This document shows, piece by piece, positions 36,150 through 44,947 of a DNA stretch of 64,000 bases. The position numbers and the translations under genes were made by a program. Origin of the DNA: JAIEOG01 sp964519985 (GTDB lineage Bacteria > Bdellovibrionota > FAC87 > UBA2466); assembly GCA_964519985.1 (NCBI GenBank), contig CAZFMF010000001.1, positions 62,001 through 126,000 of the forward strand, read 5' to 3'. Positions within the stretch are counted from its first letter, which is position 1; each line of letters begins with the position of its first letter. The notes beneath the pieces were generated by a model. It saw only the letters and a program-made list of their open reading frames with translations, did no database searches and was not told where the DNA came from.

Positions 36150-36167
36150 ACGGGCACCTTTTAGGAC
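36143..36167. repeat. Half copy of the 26.8-kb hairpin element
   Basis: Twenty-five bases, AAAGTAGACGGGCACCTTTT plus AGGAC, match the outer arm of the 26808-26896 element (reverse complement) with one mismatch. The copy contains the TAG stop of the nitronate monooxygenase gene (36147-36149) and the TAA stop of the convergent heme-protein gene (36161-36163 on the minus strand). Confidence 0.85.
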
Positions 36168-37330
36168 TTGGACTTTGAGAGGTCCTTGAGCTCTTTCATC
36201 ACCTGCGCGACGTCCTCAGGAATCGAAGTGCCCCCGCTGCCGGTGTAGCCGAAGTACACATTGGCTTCGTAGCGTTGGTAGCACTGCTCGGCGACCCTCG
36301 AGTGAGGTGTGCGCCGAATGCAGGTTTCGTAGTACATTTCCGGCAGCGGTGAAATCAGGTGATCGTCGAGTAAATCGTACGCATTGCCCAACAACAAGAG
36401 CGTTTCACTCAAGCGCTTGCCCTCGGGATAGCGGCCCAGCAACTCGTGCGCGACGAGCGAGAGGCGAAGGTACAGGATATCGGCGGAGTGATCCATCGGG
36501 TACTTTTGAACGGATTCGGCTTCCTTGCCTAGGCGCTTGGCTTCGGTGAAGAGAGCTTCTTCCGAGTCGAAGGTCTTCTTTCCTTCTTTTTTCCAGTCGG
36601 TGATCGATTTCTTCCAGGTTGCGACAAATTCTTTGAAGAGGGTAGGAACTTGCGGCAGTCCTTCCACGCGTTGGACGACTTTGAGCGCGCGATCCGGGTT
36701 TTGCTGCACACGCACTGTAATGGTGAATGCATTGCGAACGGCTCGGCCCCATTCTATTTGGCGTTTCTGCGCTAGTTGCCGATCCGAAATTACGTCCTCA
36801 AACTCTTGAAGCGCGCGATCAAATTGGCGCGTGGCTGCAAAAAGCTGGGCCCTTTCCATACGGTTGAGTTTGGCGGTTTGGGCGTTCAACGGTATGGCGG
36901 GGAACTGGGGGCCTTGATCCGTGCGGGTATGGCACGAAATACAGTAGCTGGTGACCAAACGCAGCGAGCCTTTGCCGTATTCCACGTTCCCGGTTTGTAG
37001 GGCGTGGGCCGCGTTCTTAGCCTCACGTTCAAAAAGGGCGGAAAGGATCGAAAGGCTTGGGTCAGCATCGGCGGGTAGCGGATTCTTACCCGCACTGACT
37101 TTGATTTGGTGGGCCAATTGGGTAATCGTGGCCGAACCTTCCCGCAGTTTCTTAAGCGTCTTCTTGTCGGGGGGACGGGTACTCACCAATTCTGGCATGA
37201 TCTCCGACAGGGTTGCCGAGAGTTTTTGCATCTTCTCCGACCATTGCTGTGGCTTGTCGGGCGGTGCCCCCCAAACGAGGCTTCCGGTGAGCAATCCAAG
37301 TACGGCGATACGGAGTCGAGCGTTGTTCAT
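36161..37330 (-). CDS. Exported one-heme c-type protein with helical repeats
   Basis: A 389-residue periplasmic protein: signal peptide to about residue 21 (LGLLTGSLVWG), then a helical N-terminal ~100 residues and one heme-binding CISCH motif (C130, C133, H134). The rest (150-389) is helical, TPR-like (RAQLFAATRQFDRALQEFEDVISDRQ). A single-heme cytochrome c with a TPR-like tail may deliver electrons or sense redox state. No close functional family is recognised. The start is divergent from the fused methyltransferase gene with 28 bp between. Confidence 0.7.
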   Translation of the reverse strand: MNNARLRIAVLGLLTGSLVWGAPPDKPQQWSEKMQKLSATLSEIMPELVSTRPPDKKTLKKLREGSATITQLAHQIKVSAGKNPLPADADPSLSILSALFEREAKNAAHALQTGNVEYGKGSLRLVTSYCISCHTRTDQGPQFPAIPLNAQTAKLNRMERAQLFAATRQFDRALQEFEDVISDRQLAQKRQIEWGRAVRNAFTITVRVQQNPDRALKVVQRVEGLPQVPTLFKEFVATWKKSITDWKKEGKKTFDSEEALFTEAKRLGKEAESVQKYPMDHSADILYLRLSLVAHELLGRYPEGKRLSETLLLLGNAYDLLDDHLISPLPEMYYETCIRRTPHSRVAEQCYQRYEANVYFGYTGSGGTSIPEDVAQVMKELKDLSKSKS

Positions 37331-37358
37331 CAGATTATGGTAGCTTCATGCCCCAAAT

Positions 37359-38474
37359 ATGCCAACCGGCCTCAAAAAACATGCCCCTGCCGCCGAGCGC
37401 AATGGCGAGGCGATTGCCGCCGTTCTCGATAAAGTCCTTCCGAAATCCGGGCGCGTCCTGGAAGTGGCGAGCGGCACCGGGCAGCACGCCTGCTTTTTTG
37501 CGCGGACTTGGCCGCAATTGGAGTGGCTTCCGAGCGACGCGGATCCCGAGGCGCTCCTGAGTATTGAGGCTTGGCGCGAAGAAACATCGTCGGCCAATCT
37601 GCTGCCTTCCATCCGACTCGATGTTTTCTCTGCCCAATGGCCGGTTTCGAAAATCGACGCGATCGTTGCGATCAATCTCCTACAAGTCGCGCCGCTACCC
37701 ACCGCGGATGCGCTTTTTGCCGGTGCCGCCAACTGCTTGGCGCCGGGGGGACTTCTTTTCCTTTACGGTCCCTTTATCGTTCCGGGCGTTCCCACTGCGA
37801 CGAGCAATTTGGAATTTGATGCCTCGTTACGGGCGCGCAATCCTTCATGGGGCGTGCGGTCCTTTGATCGCGTGCGCCGGGCGGCCGAACAGTCGGGCTT
37901 CTTCTTTCAGGATCGCGTCGATATGCCGGCGAATAACTTTTCGCTCGTCTTCCGCAAGAAAGCCTCGAATGTCTTGATTCGAATCGCCGAGGAGCGAGAT
38001 GACGCCGTTTTGGGCACTTTGTTGGTGGACGCTTTCCGCGAAACGTACGCTGAGAAAATGCCCGAGGTGGTCGTGACCGATCGGCGTATCGAGGAGTTGA
38101 ATAGCTTTAGCGGCAAGCGCAATAAAGGCACGACTTGGGTGGCCGAAGTCGGTGGGCGGATCGTGGGAACGGTTTTCGCGGCCCGGCCGGGTAGTAGGGA
38201 TTCGCTGGCCTGGCTAAATGATTGCGCGGAGCTGAAGCACTTGGCGGTGAGCCCCGAGTTTCGCCGTTCCGGACTTTCGGAGCAGCTGATGGAGGCGGCG
38301 CTCAGCGCGATCCGCGGCTGGGGATGCTGGGGGGTTTGCCTCCATGTGCGGCGCGGGGCCTACGGAATTGCGCGCTTTTACGAAAAGCAGAATTTCGTGC
38401 GTGATAAGCGCGGAGATTTCGATCGCCTTCCCGAAGTTTTTCTGGAGGCCTACCTGAAGCGGCTGAGGGACTAG
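37359..38474 (+). CDS. DUF938 methyltransferase fused to a GNAT acetyltransferase
   Basis: A 371-residue two-domain protein. Residues ~1-205 match the DUF938 SAM-dependent methyltransferase type (HAPAAERNGEAIAAVLDKVLP, VLEVASGTGQHACFFA, DAIVAINLLQVAP, PGGLLFLYGPF). Residues ~208-371 are a GNAT N-acetyltransferase with the acetyl-CoA loop region LKHLAVSPEFRRSGLSEQLMEAAL and ARFYEKQNFV. The two normally occur as separate proteins. The ORF is continuous and the joint is smooth, so this seems a true fusion. The DMT transporter gene begins 3 bp later. Substrates unknown. Confidence 0.75.
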   Translation: MPTGLKKHAPAAERNGEAIAAVLDKVLPKSGRVLEVASGTGQHACFFARTWPQLEWLPSDADPEALLSIEAWREETSSANLLPSIRLDVFSAQWPVSKIDAIVAINLLQVAPLPTADALFAGAANCLAPGGLLFLYGPFIVPGVPTATSNLEFDASLRARNPSWGVRSFDRVRRAAEQSGFFFQDRVDMPANNFSLVFRKKASNVLIRIAEERDDAVLGTLLVDAFRETYAEKMPEVVVTDRRIEELNSFSGKRNKGTTWVAEVGGRIVGTVFAARPGSRDSLAWLNDCAELKHLAVSPEFRRSGLSEQLMEAALSAIRGWGCWGVCLHVRRGAYGIARFYEKQNFVRDKRGDFDRLPEVFLEAYLKRLRD

Positions 38475-38477
38475 GCC

Positions 38478-39332
38478 GTGCCCCGCCTGCAGCTGATCTT
38501 TGCCTCCTGCCTCTGGAGTTTGAGTGGGGGGTTGGCAAAACTCATCGCCTTACCCGGGCCGAGCATGGCCGCTTATCGCGCACTTTTCGCGGGCCTATTC
38601 CTAAGTTGCTTCGTCCGACGCGAAAACTTGCGTTGGCGTCCGGCCCTGGTCGGGATGGTGATTTGCTTTACCTCGCTAAATCTGTGTTTCGTTTGGGCGC
38701 TGACGTTGACGTCATCCGCGAATGCCATTTTCCTGCAGTGCACGGCCCCAGTTTGGACTTTGTTCATTTGTGTTTTCTGGCTCGGGGAACCGCTCGATCG
38801 ACGTAGTCTGGTTTCGATCGGGATTGGCCTGGGCGGAATGGCGCTCATCGCCGGGGGTGGTTGGAACGAAGCGCCGCTGGGAATTGTCTTGGCTTTGGCT
38901 TCGGGTGTCTTTTACGCCTTGGCGACGGTTTTTTTGCGCCACTTGCGAGATGAAAACCCACTCTGGTTGACGGCGCTAAATCTTTTGTTCGGCGGTTTGC
39001 TGATTCTCCCCCTGACTTTTCTCCCCGGCCAAGTCTCTCCCTTCGAATTGTCGGGTCACACGGCTTTGGCGATGGTGGCGTTCGGCGTGGTGCAGATGGG
39101 AATTCCCTACGTGCTGTACTCCTCGGCTTTGCGCCAAATCAGCCCGCAAGAGGCGGGAGTCATTACTTTGCTCGAGCCGATCTTGAATCCCTTCGTGGCC
39201 TATCTTTTCGTCGGCGAACTCCCGGCGGTCACCACGTTTATCGGGGGAGGGATTGTGCTGGTCGCCGTCGCCCTGCGGTATTTCCCCCTGAAAAAGAAAT
39301 CGCGGTCGACGGATCCGGTCGCCCTCGGGTAA
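38478..39332 (+). CDS. EamA/DMT-superfamily transporter
   Basis: A 284-residue inner-membrane protein with about ten predicted helices in two EamA halves (residues ~5-130 and ~140-270), including the typical FLQCTAPVWTLFICVFWLGEPLDRRSLVSIGIGLGG of half one and ITLLEPILNPFVAYLFVGE of half two. It probably exports a metabolite (amino acid or nucleotide-type compounds in the family). The start is GTG; the gene follows the fused methyltransferase-acetyltransferase by 3 bp, so the three-gene run 37359-39953 may be one operon. Confidence 0.85.
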   Translation: MPRLQLIFASCLWSLSGGLAKLIALPGPSMAAYRALFAGLFLSCFVRRENLRWRPALVGMVICFTSLNLCFVWALTLTSSANAIFLQCTAPVWTLFICVFWLGEPLDRRSLVSIGIGLGGMALIAGGGWNEAPLGIVLALASGVFYALATVFLRHLRDENPLWLTALNLLFGGLLILPLTFLPGQVSPFELSGHTALAMVAFGVVQMGIPYVLYSSALRQISPQEAGVITLLEPILNPFVAYLFVGELPAVTTFIGGGIVLVAVALRYFPLKKKSRSTDPVALG

Positions 39333-39344
39333 TTTCTATCCGCC

Positions 39345-39953
39345 ATGGGAAAAGCCGAGTCCACGCCGCGCCGAATCGTTTTGACCGGAGGACCTTGTGC
39401 CGGCAAAACCACGATCGCCGACGTGCTTTCCCGTGCCTTTGCCGATAAGGTCATTGTGATTCCCGAGACGGCCTCGTTGCTGATCAGCGGCGGTTTTCCC
39501 CGTTGGGACGATCCCGTCGGCGTCATGGCCTTTCAGACCAGCATCTACCAAGTGCAGCAACAGGTGGAGAAAGTCTACGCCGTCCGCCATCCCGGTGCGC
39601 ACCTGGTGATGGATCGCGGGACCGTCGACGGTGCCGCCTACTGGCCAAAAGGGCCCGAAGATTTTTTTCGTACGCTGGGCACCACGGAAGCCGCGGAAAT
39701 GGCGCGCTACCACAAAGTGATCTACTTAGAATGTGCGGCGGCCGAAGATTATGAAACGTACCGGTCTAAGAACCCGTCGCGCAATGAAGGATGGTCGCAA
39801 GCCACGCAACTGGATCTGGCGACGCACCGAATTTGGGAGCGGCACCCCAATCTGCACGTCGTGAAAGCGCAGACGTCTTTCGTTGATAAGGTTTACGAAG
39901 TGATGAAATTGCTGCGACCCGAATTTGGGGAGCCGTCGAAAAACATCGCGTAG
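39345..39953 (+). CDS. AAA_28-type P-loop ATPase/kinase-like protein
   Basis: A 202-residue P-loop protein with Walker A GGPCAGKT at 15-22, a likely Walker B-type segment HLVMDRGTVDG near 86-96, and FQTSIYQVQQQVEK, all typical of the AAA_28/NadR-kinase-like family. These proteins are small nucleoside- or NMN-kinase-like enzymes or regulators of unknown substrate. The start ATG lies 12 bp after the transporter stop. It converges with a secreted-protein gene whose stop is adjacent. Confidence 0.7.
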   Translation: MGKAESTPRRIVLTGGPCAGKTTIADVLSRAFADKVIVIPETASLLISGGFPRWDDPVGVMAFQTSIYQVQQQVEKVYAVRHPGAHLVMDRGTVDGAAYWPKGPEDFFRTLGTTEAAEMARYHKVIYLECAAAEDYETYRSKNPSRNEGWSQATQLDLATHRIWERHPNLHVVKAQTSFVDKVYEVMKLLRPEFGEPSKNIA

Positions 39954-40733
39954 CTATTTTCCATCCCACTCGTCTTGGCCCTGCAATTCGATGCCTTGAA
40001 TCCAATCCAGTGGTAACTGACCGTCGGGAATGGAAATCGTTGCGTCCTCGTAGGCATGCGGAGGGACTCCCGGATCGCCTCCGCCGATGGCCGTCACCGG
40101 CACTTTCGCGGGGTCGAAGGCCAAGATGATTCCGCGACGGCTTTTCGCCTTCGCGTGCGCCGATTTGAGCTGGGCCATCGTAAAGCCCAATTTTTTCAGT
40201 GCGTGCAGCGCCTCCACTTCTTCTTCCTCATAGGGAGCTTTCTTAGTCGCGGAAAGGCCCTTTCGCGACATCAGGCGTCGTGCGTGTAACTCAAGGTCTA
40301 AATCTCCCAATTCAAGTCCCAGGGCGCCTAGAAACGCATGGCTCCGGGCGATGCTGTCCGCATAGGTGCGAGCATCTTCGTAGGCGCTTTCCCAATTGTC
40401 GCCGTCGCTGACGCGGAAGGGGGCAGGAACATTCGCATTGATCGGAGCAATGAAGAGCCGGTCTTTGAAACGTCCGGTGCGGATCCCTGTCGGCCAACGG
40501 CCGTGCCGCAGATAGTGGTTGAGGGCTTCAACGCTCGTCCCGTGCAAGCCGAGGGCTTGGCGGGGGCGGACGCCAGAAGCACAGAGCTCTCGCAACTTCA
40601 CTCGCCGGGACTGGATCTCGGGTGTAGCTCCCAGCCGGGCCAGATCTTCAGGGTTGCAATTTCCGTCCGTCGAAGCGGAGCAGGGGATAACGACAGTTAG
40701 GGCCCCAAGCAGGCAAGCGAAACCGAGCTTCAC
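39954..40733 (-). CDS. Exported protein of unknown function
   Basis: A 259-residue protein with a signal peptide (MKLGFACLLGALTVVIPCSAS). Two cysteines in the mature N-terminus (GNCNPEDLA, LRELCASGVRP) could be linked. The middle contains helices (FLGALGLELGDLDLELHARRLMS) and the C-terminus is acidic and Gly/Pro-rich. I recognise no family. It overlaps the upstream lipoprotein gene by 4 bp and probably forms a two-gene envelope operon with it. Confidence 0.55.
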   Translation of the reverse strand: MKLGFACLLGALTVVIPCSASTDGNCNPEDLARLGATPEIQSRRVKLRELCASGVRPRQALGLHGTSVEALNHYLRHGRWPTGIRTGRFKDRLFIAPINANVPAPFRVSDGDNWESAYEDARTYADSIARSHAFLGALGLELGDLDLELHARRLMSRKGLSATKKAPYEEEEVEALHALKKLGFTMAQLKSAHAKAKSRRGIILAFDPAKVPVTAIGGGDPGVPPHAYEDATISIPDGQLPLDWIQGIELQGQDEWDGK

Positions 40734-41416
40734 TCGTTTTCCTTAATGGCCTTTCGCTTCATCAACTCTTCGGGATCTTTCGTCGCGGTCCGCTTCATCT
40801 TCCAAACGCGATAGCCCTTGGGGCCATCCACCCATTCCCCCTGAGCTTTGGTGTCGTCGGGATTGAGGCCGTGGGCGACCAGGTTGCTGTGATACTTGTC
40901 TTCGCAAGCCTCGAGCTTGTCTTTCATTTCGTCGTATTTGCTGTCGAGAACGCGCTTGTGGGCCTGATAGCGTGCGATGCGTTCGTCCAACGCCTCTTCG
41001 GAAACACCGATAAGGCTATTGGTCTTTTTATCGACCTTGTAGAAAAAAGACTCGTCTTGCTGGGTGACATTGGCCCAGGGTTCCTGAGCTTCCGGTTTGC
41101 CCATGCCGCCGAGGCGGGGATCGGCGACGCGCTTTCGGCACTCTCTCAGGCCCACCCAAATTCCCCCGGGATCTTTTTTCGAGGCACCGTAAATCGTGCG
41201 CTGGAGATCATCCACTTCCGACTTCAAGCCCCAGAGCTGCTCTTCCAAATAAATCTTCTTCTGGATGACGACCTTGTCATCCCGCAGTCCGACCTGTTCT
41301 TTATTGTTGTCGGTCTGGGTGTTTAGCGTGTGGTCCATCTCTTTGGGCCCACCCGATGAGCTGCAGCCAGTTAGAATGACAAAACCCACCGTGAGCGAGA
41401 GAGTCCATAGCTTCAT
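40730..41416 (-). CDS. Lipoprotein of unknown function
   Basis: A 228-residue lipoprotein: signal peptide with lipobox VILTGC (Cys18). The mature part is charged and helical, with a coiled-coil-like stretch (LEEQLWGLKSEVDDLQRTIYGASKK, and IARYQAHKRVLDSKYDEMKDKLEACEDKYHS). It should sit on the inner or outer membrane facing the periplasm. Upstream partner of the exported-protein gene at 39954, with a 4-bp overlap. Family unknown. Confidence 0.6.
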   Translation of the reverse strand: MKLWTLSLTVGFVILTGCSSSGGPKEMDHTLNTQTDNNKEQVGLRDDKVVIQKKIYLEEQLWGLKSEVDDLQRTIYGASKKDPGGIWVGLRECRKRVADPRLGGMGKPEAQEPWANVTQQDESFFYKVDKKTNSLIGVSEEALDERIARYQAHKRVLDSKYDEMKDKLEACEDKYHSNLVAHGLNPDDTKAQGEWVDGPKGYRVWKMKRTATKDPEELMKRKAIKENE

Positions 41417-41521
41417 GAAGCGTGCTCCTTGTTTCGAAAAAGACGCTCTATCCTACATGACGTGACGGATTTGACAAATCCCCCCTCTAAAGGGCCTATC
41501 TAACGGCATAGGGGGACCGAG

Positions 41522-42970
41522 ATGGAAAAGCGCTACCAGACCAAACTTCTGATCAATAACGAATGGGTTGAGGCCCGCAGTGGGAAGACCTTTCCGGTCT
41601 GGAACCCTTCGACGGAAGAGGTGATTACGCAGGTCGCCGAAGCCGACCAAGCCGACGTAGACGTCGCGGTCGTGGCCGCTCGGCGGGCCTTCGAGACCGG
41701 ACCCTGGTCCCGTTTCAATGCCCGGGAACGCGGGCGGGTGTTGATGCGCTTTGCTCAGTTGCTCGATACCCACAAGGAAGAACTGGCCGAACTCGAAACC
41801 CTCAATAACGGCAAACCGATTTCGGAAACGCGCGGCGCTGACCTTCCCCTGGCGATTGACTGTATCCAATATTACGCCGGCCTCGCCGACAAAATTCACG
41901 GCGAAACGATTCCCGTAAACGGCAACTTCTTCAACTACACTTTGCGCGAGCCGATGGGCGTCGTGGCGCAGATCATCCCTTGGAATTTTCCGATTTTGAT
42001 GGCGGCCTGGAAGCTGGGACCGGCCTTGGCGACGGGTTGCACGGTGGTTTTGAAACCGGCCGAGCAAACGCCTTTAACGGCTTTGCGCTTGGGCGAGTTG
42101 CTTTTGGAAGCCGGATTGCCGCCGGGCGTGGTGAATATCGTTCCGGGGTACGGCCCCACCGCCGGAGCGGCGTTAGCCACGCATATGGATGTCGACAAAG
42201 TCGCGTTCACCGGTTCGACCGAAGTCGGAAAACTCATCATGAAGATGGCGGCCGAGAGCAATTTGAAGCGTGTGTCTTTGGAGCTAGGCGGGAAGGCCCC
42301 CAATATTGTTTTCGCCGATGCGGATATCGATGCGGCGGTGGCGGGAGCGATGCGCGGGATCTTTTTTAATCAGGGCGAAGTTTGTTGCGCCGGTTCCCGA
42401 CTTTTCCTCGAAGAGAAGGTGCACGACGTTTTCCTGGACAAGCTGAAAGCGCATGCGGAGAAACTCGTCGTCGGCGACCCGATGGATCCCAAAACCCAGA
42501 TGGGCGCGCAGGTTTCGAAAGAGCAGTTCGACAAGATCTTGGGCTTCATCGATTCCGGGAAGAAAGAGGGCGCGACGCTCGTGACCGGCGGCGCGCCGGC
42601 CGCCACGAAGGGCTACTTCCTGAAGCCGACGGTGTTTGACTCCAAGACCGACGATCTCACGATCATTCGGGAAGAGATCTTTGGACCGGTAGTCGCGGCG
42701 ACGACTTTCAAGTCGATTGAAGAAATCGTCCCGCGCGCCAATAACACCAAGTACGGTTTGTCGGCGGGCGTGTGGACGCGCGATGTGAAAAAGGTGCACC
42801 AGCTCTCGAAGTCGATCAAGGCCGGGACGGTTTGGGTAAACTGTTACAACTGTTTCGACGCGGCTTCACCGTTCGGCGGTTTCAAGCAGAGTGGCTTCGG
42901 ACGTGAGCTCGGGACGTACGCAATTGAGCTCTATAGCCAGATCAAATCGGTTTGGGTTTCGCTCGACTAG
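41522..42970 (+). CDS. Class 1/2-type aldehyde dehydrogenase
   Basis: A 482-residue NAD-dependent aldehyde dehydrogenase. Signatures: IIPWNFPILMAAWKLGPALATGCTVVLKPAEQTP, VAFTGSTEVGKLI, catalytic Glu in SLELGGKAPNIVF near 256, catalytic Cys in GEVCCAGSRLF near 290, EEIFGPVV and the C-terminal NCYNCFDAASPFGGFKQSGFGRELG. This is the classic class 1/2 (retinal/betaine aldehyde-like) form. The stop overlaps by 4 bp the stop of the AbiE-like nucleotidyltransferase gene, i.e. the boundary of probable foreign DNA. Confidence 0.9.
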   Translation: MEKRYQTKLLINNEWVEARSGKTFPVWNPSTEEVITQVAEADQADVDVAVVAARRAFETGPWSRFNARERGRVLMRFAQLLDTHKEELAELETLNNGKPISETRGADLPLAIDCIQYYAGLADKIHGETIPVNGNFFNYTLREPMGVVAQIIPWNFPILMAAWKLGPALATGCTVVLKPAEQTPLTALRLGELLLEAGLPPGVVNIVPGYGPTAGAALATHMDVDKVAFTGSTEVGKLIMKMAAESNLKRVSLELGGKAPNIVFADADIDAAVAGAMRGIFFNQGEVCCAGSRLFLEEKVHDVFLDKLKAHAEKLVVGDPMDPKTQMGAQVSKEQFDKILGFIDSGKKEGATLVTGGAPAATKGYFLKPTVFDSKTDDLTIIREEIFGPVVAATTFKSIEEIVPRANNTKYGLSAGVWTRDVKKVHQLSKSIKAGTVWVNCYNCFDAASPFGGFKQSGFGRELGTYAIELYSQIKSVWVSLD

Positions 42971-43737
42971 GTCGATTCAAATACCTTCTTTAGAGTTGCC
43001 TTGACGTCAGCGAGTTTGGTCCCGGGAGTTTTCTCCATGACTTGCTTGAACTGTGTCTCGGACAGTTTTTCAAGTCTCTCCAGGGCGGTTGCCAAGTCTT
43101 GTGCGGGCATACCCGATAGCCTGATTGACTCTTCCCCCGTGAGTGTGGCGGCGAGGCGCCAAATATCTTTAAGGTGCTTTTGAATATCTTTCTCATCAAC
43201 GGATTTGTCTCCCGATTGGCGGCGGTTAAAGAGCTCGCGGTGAGCGCGGGCTTTTAAACAGATATTGACGAGGGCATTGATGAGCGGAATTCCTGACTGG
43301 GACATCGTTATGTTTTTTCCAATTAGCTCAAAGTATTCATCGTCGAGAAGAATCGCCGAAAGCTTTTCGGCAGAAGAATCGTTGATGGGAATAATGTGTT
43401 GATCTTTCTCAAGTTCAAGTCCGAGTTCGTTGCGAGAAAAAATTTCTATCATCTTTGGGCATTCGGTCGCGGTAGGGTTTGTAAATCGATAGTATCTAGG
43501 AAGTTTATCCGTCGATTCTTTTGAATGGTAACCCCCGCTCTTGACGTAGGCGAGAATGCGGGCATTTAACTCTTGCGATCGTACTAGCACAACCAGATCC
43601 ACATCTTTGGTTGCCCGGAATTCCAGTCCCTCATCGTCCATTAAAAGGGATGCCGCGCCACCACCAATGACGACGTAGTGAGATTCAAATCCCTTAAGAG
43701 AGTTGCAGAAGTGATCGAAGCCATGTGGACGTGGCAT
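42967..43737 (-). CDS. AbiEii/DUF6036-like nucleotidyltransferase (probable toxin)
   Basis: A 256-residue minimal nucleotidyltransferase. The start region YVVIGGGAASLL (G25-G27) is followed by ATKDVDLVV with D45 and D47, the GG..D-x-D catalytic pattern of AbiEii/MNT-type NTases. A helical C-terminal part follows (ALVNICLKARAHRELFNRR). Such proteins can be toxins that nucleotidylate tRNA or other targets. Its ATG overlaps the upstream gene's stop (TAATG). The pair antitoxin-like then NTase is the AbiEi-AbiEii gene order. Codon use and DNA are visibly more A+T-rich than around, suggesting transfer. Confidence 0.7.
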   Translation of the reverse strand: MPRPHGFDHFCNSLKGFESHYVVIGGGAASLLMDDEGLEFRATKDVDLVVLVRSQELNARILAYVKSGGYHSKESTDKLPRYYRFTNPTATECPKMIEIFSRNELGLELEKDQHIIPINDSSAEKLSAILLDDEYFELIGKNITMSQSGIPLINALVNICLKARAHRELFNRRQSGDKSVDEKDIQKHLKDIWRLAATLTGEESIRLSGMPAQDLATALERLEKLSETQFKQVMEKTPGTKLADVKATLKKVFEST

Positions 43738-44792
43738 TAGATTTCTCCTCTTTCTAGCCCGTAGGACCTAATCATTTCATCGAGAGCCATTTGCACACGT
43801 TCATCGGGATGGCCTCTCATCGCAAAAAAGACTTCAATGGGATTCATCACGCCATTGATAGCAAAAAGGTGGGGCGGTTCTTTCCAGATTTGGATGGTAT
43901 GGGGCGTGTGGGAGTCACCAAATGGGAGTTCGGTTTTTTTGCCTTCGTAGTTCGCTCGAAATTCCTTCACGCTCATTGCGATGGTGGCACGTGCCGTAGC
44001 CGCCAGATTTGAATACTGGGCCAGAGCCGTTTCGCCGGCGAGACAAAAAAGTTTTCGGTTTTTCGGAATGTGGTTTGTCTGTGCTTCGCGAAAGAATGGA
44101 GCGAGCGGGAGGTTGAGAAGATGTTCCCAGAACTTTTCGACCTTAGCCGCCGTGAAAGATCGAGTGGGTCCGGCTCCCACGGCTAGTAAGAGTCCATATT
44201 CGGTGAGTTCCTTGAGAGTCGTGCTCGTCTTGGTTGTAGAAGTCTCTCCTCTTTCTTGATGGATTTTCTTGAGCAAGGACTTGAGTGTGAATTCGGACGG
44301 AATTTGCTTAGTGAGAAGTCCGGCGACAAGCTTCAAGGCAAAGGGGGTCAACATTGCATTCTTGTTTTCAACCCTAATGGTTCGGTGTTCCTGAAAACGC
44401 CGGATGTGATCGAATTTCAGTCCTAGTTCCGGTGCGTAGACCGATTCGTCTTTGTAAATGAAAGCGATGTTGAATTTCACGAGCAGTGGGCGGTGCTTGG
44501 GTGGAAGTTTATCCGCGATGACGAGGACGGGCGCCTTGAGTCTCTCCGCGAGTTGTCGCTGGATTCGCATCAATTGTTCGAAGGCAAGTTCCGGATCTGG
44601 CTGCATTAGGTAGAGAAACGGATCGGGGCGCGCTCCAAGGTGAGCGAGGGCAAAGACGCGAACCGCGCCCTTGATCCAAATCGGCAAGCCGCTAAGAGCA
44701 TCGGGTGGTAAAGGTCGGAGGATCCCTTCAAGCTGTTGGGGATAGAGGCTTTGAAGAGCGTGTAGGTTTTTTTCAAGGTTAGTTTTCAGCAT
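43737..44792 (-). CDS. AbiEi-like probable antitoxin
   Basis: A 351-residue protein. Residues ~130-215 could form a winged helix (LVAGLLTKQIPSEFTLKSLLKKIHQE..TSTTLKELTEYGLL). The C-terminal part reads CLAGETALAQYSNLAA... and NPIEVFFAMRGHPDERVQMALDEM, resembling the AbiEi antitoxin pattern in which a conserved NPI(E/Q)-x-(Y/F) region precedes a helix. The ATG at 44792 is chosen over a TTG at 44804. It precedes and overlaps the NTase gene. The antitoxin/autorepressor role is inferred from gene order and motif likeness, not tested. Confidence 0.6.
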   Translation of the reverse strand: MLKTNLEKNLHALQSLYPQQLEGILRPLPPDALSGLPIWIKGAVRVFALAHLGARPDPFLYLMQPDPELAFEQLMRIQRQLAERLKAPVLVIADKLPPKHRPLLVKFNIAFIYKDESVYAPELGLKFDHIRRFQEHRTIRVENKNAMLTPFALKLVAGLLTKQIPSEFTLKSLLKKIHQERGETSTTKTSTTLKELTEYGLLLAVGAGPTRSFTAAKVEKFWEHLLNLPLAPFFREAQTNHIPKNRKLFCLAGETALAQYSNLAATARATIAMSVKEFRANYEGKKTELPFGDSHTPHTIQIWKEPPHLFAINGVMNPIEVFFAMRGHPDERVQMALDEMIRSYGLERGEI

Positions 44793-44947
44793 ATAGTATA
44801 ACAATAATAATTATATACGATTTATCAAATAACATTCCAAATTTTATGAAATTAGTTTGAAAAACAGTAAGTATTTAATTTATATGTTAAATATATGCTT
44901 ATTCTTATTGGAGCCCTTGCCGACGAAACGCGCGCTATAGTAACGGC
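44793..44947. other. A+T-rich junction next to the toxin-antitoxin pair
   Basis: This 155-bp spacer is far more A+T-rich than the rest of the window (runs such as AATAATAATTATATAC). On the minus strand, TTGGAA, a 17-bp gap and TATATA precede the AbiEi-like start and could be its promoter. No repeat or insertion-sequence end was recognised, so the mode of arrival is unknown. Confidence 0.45.
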
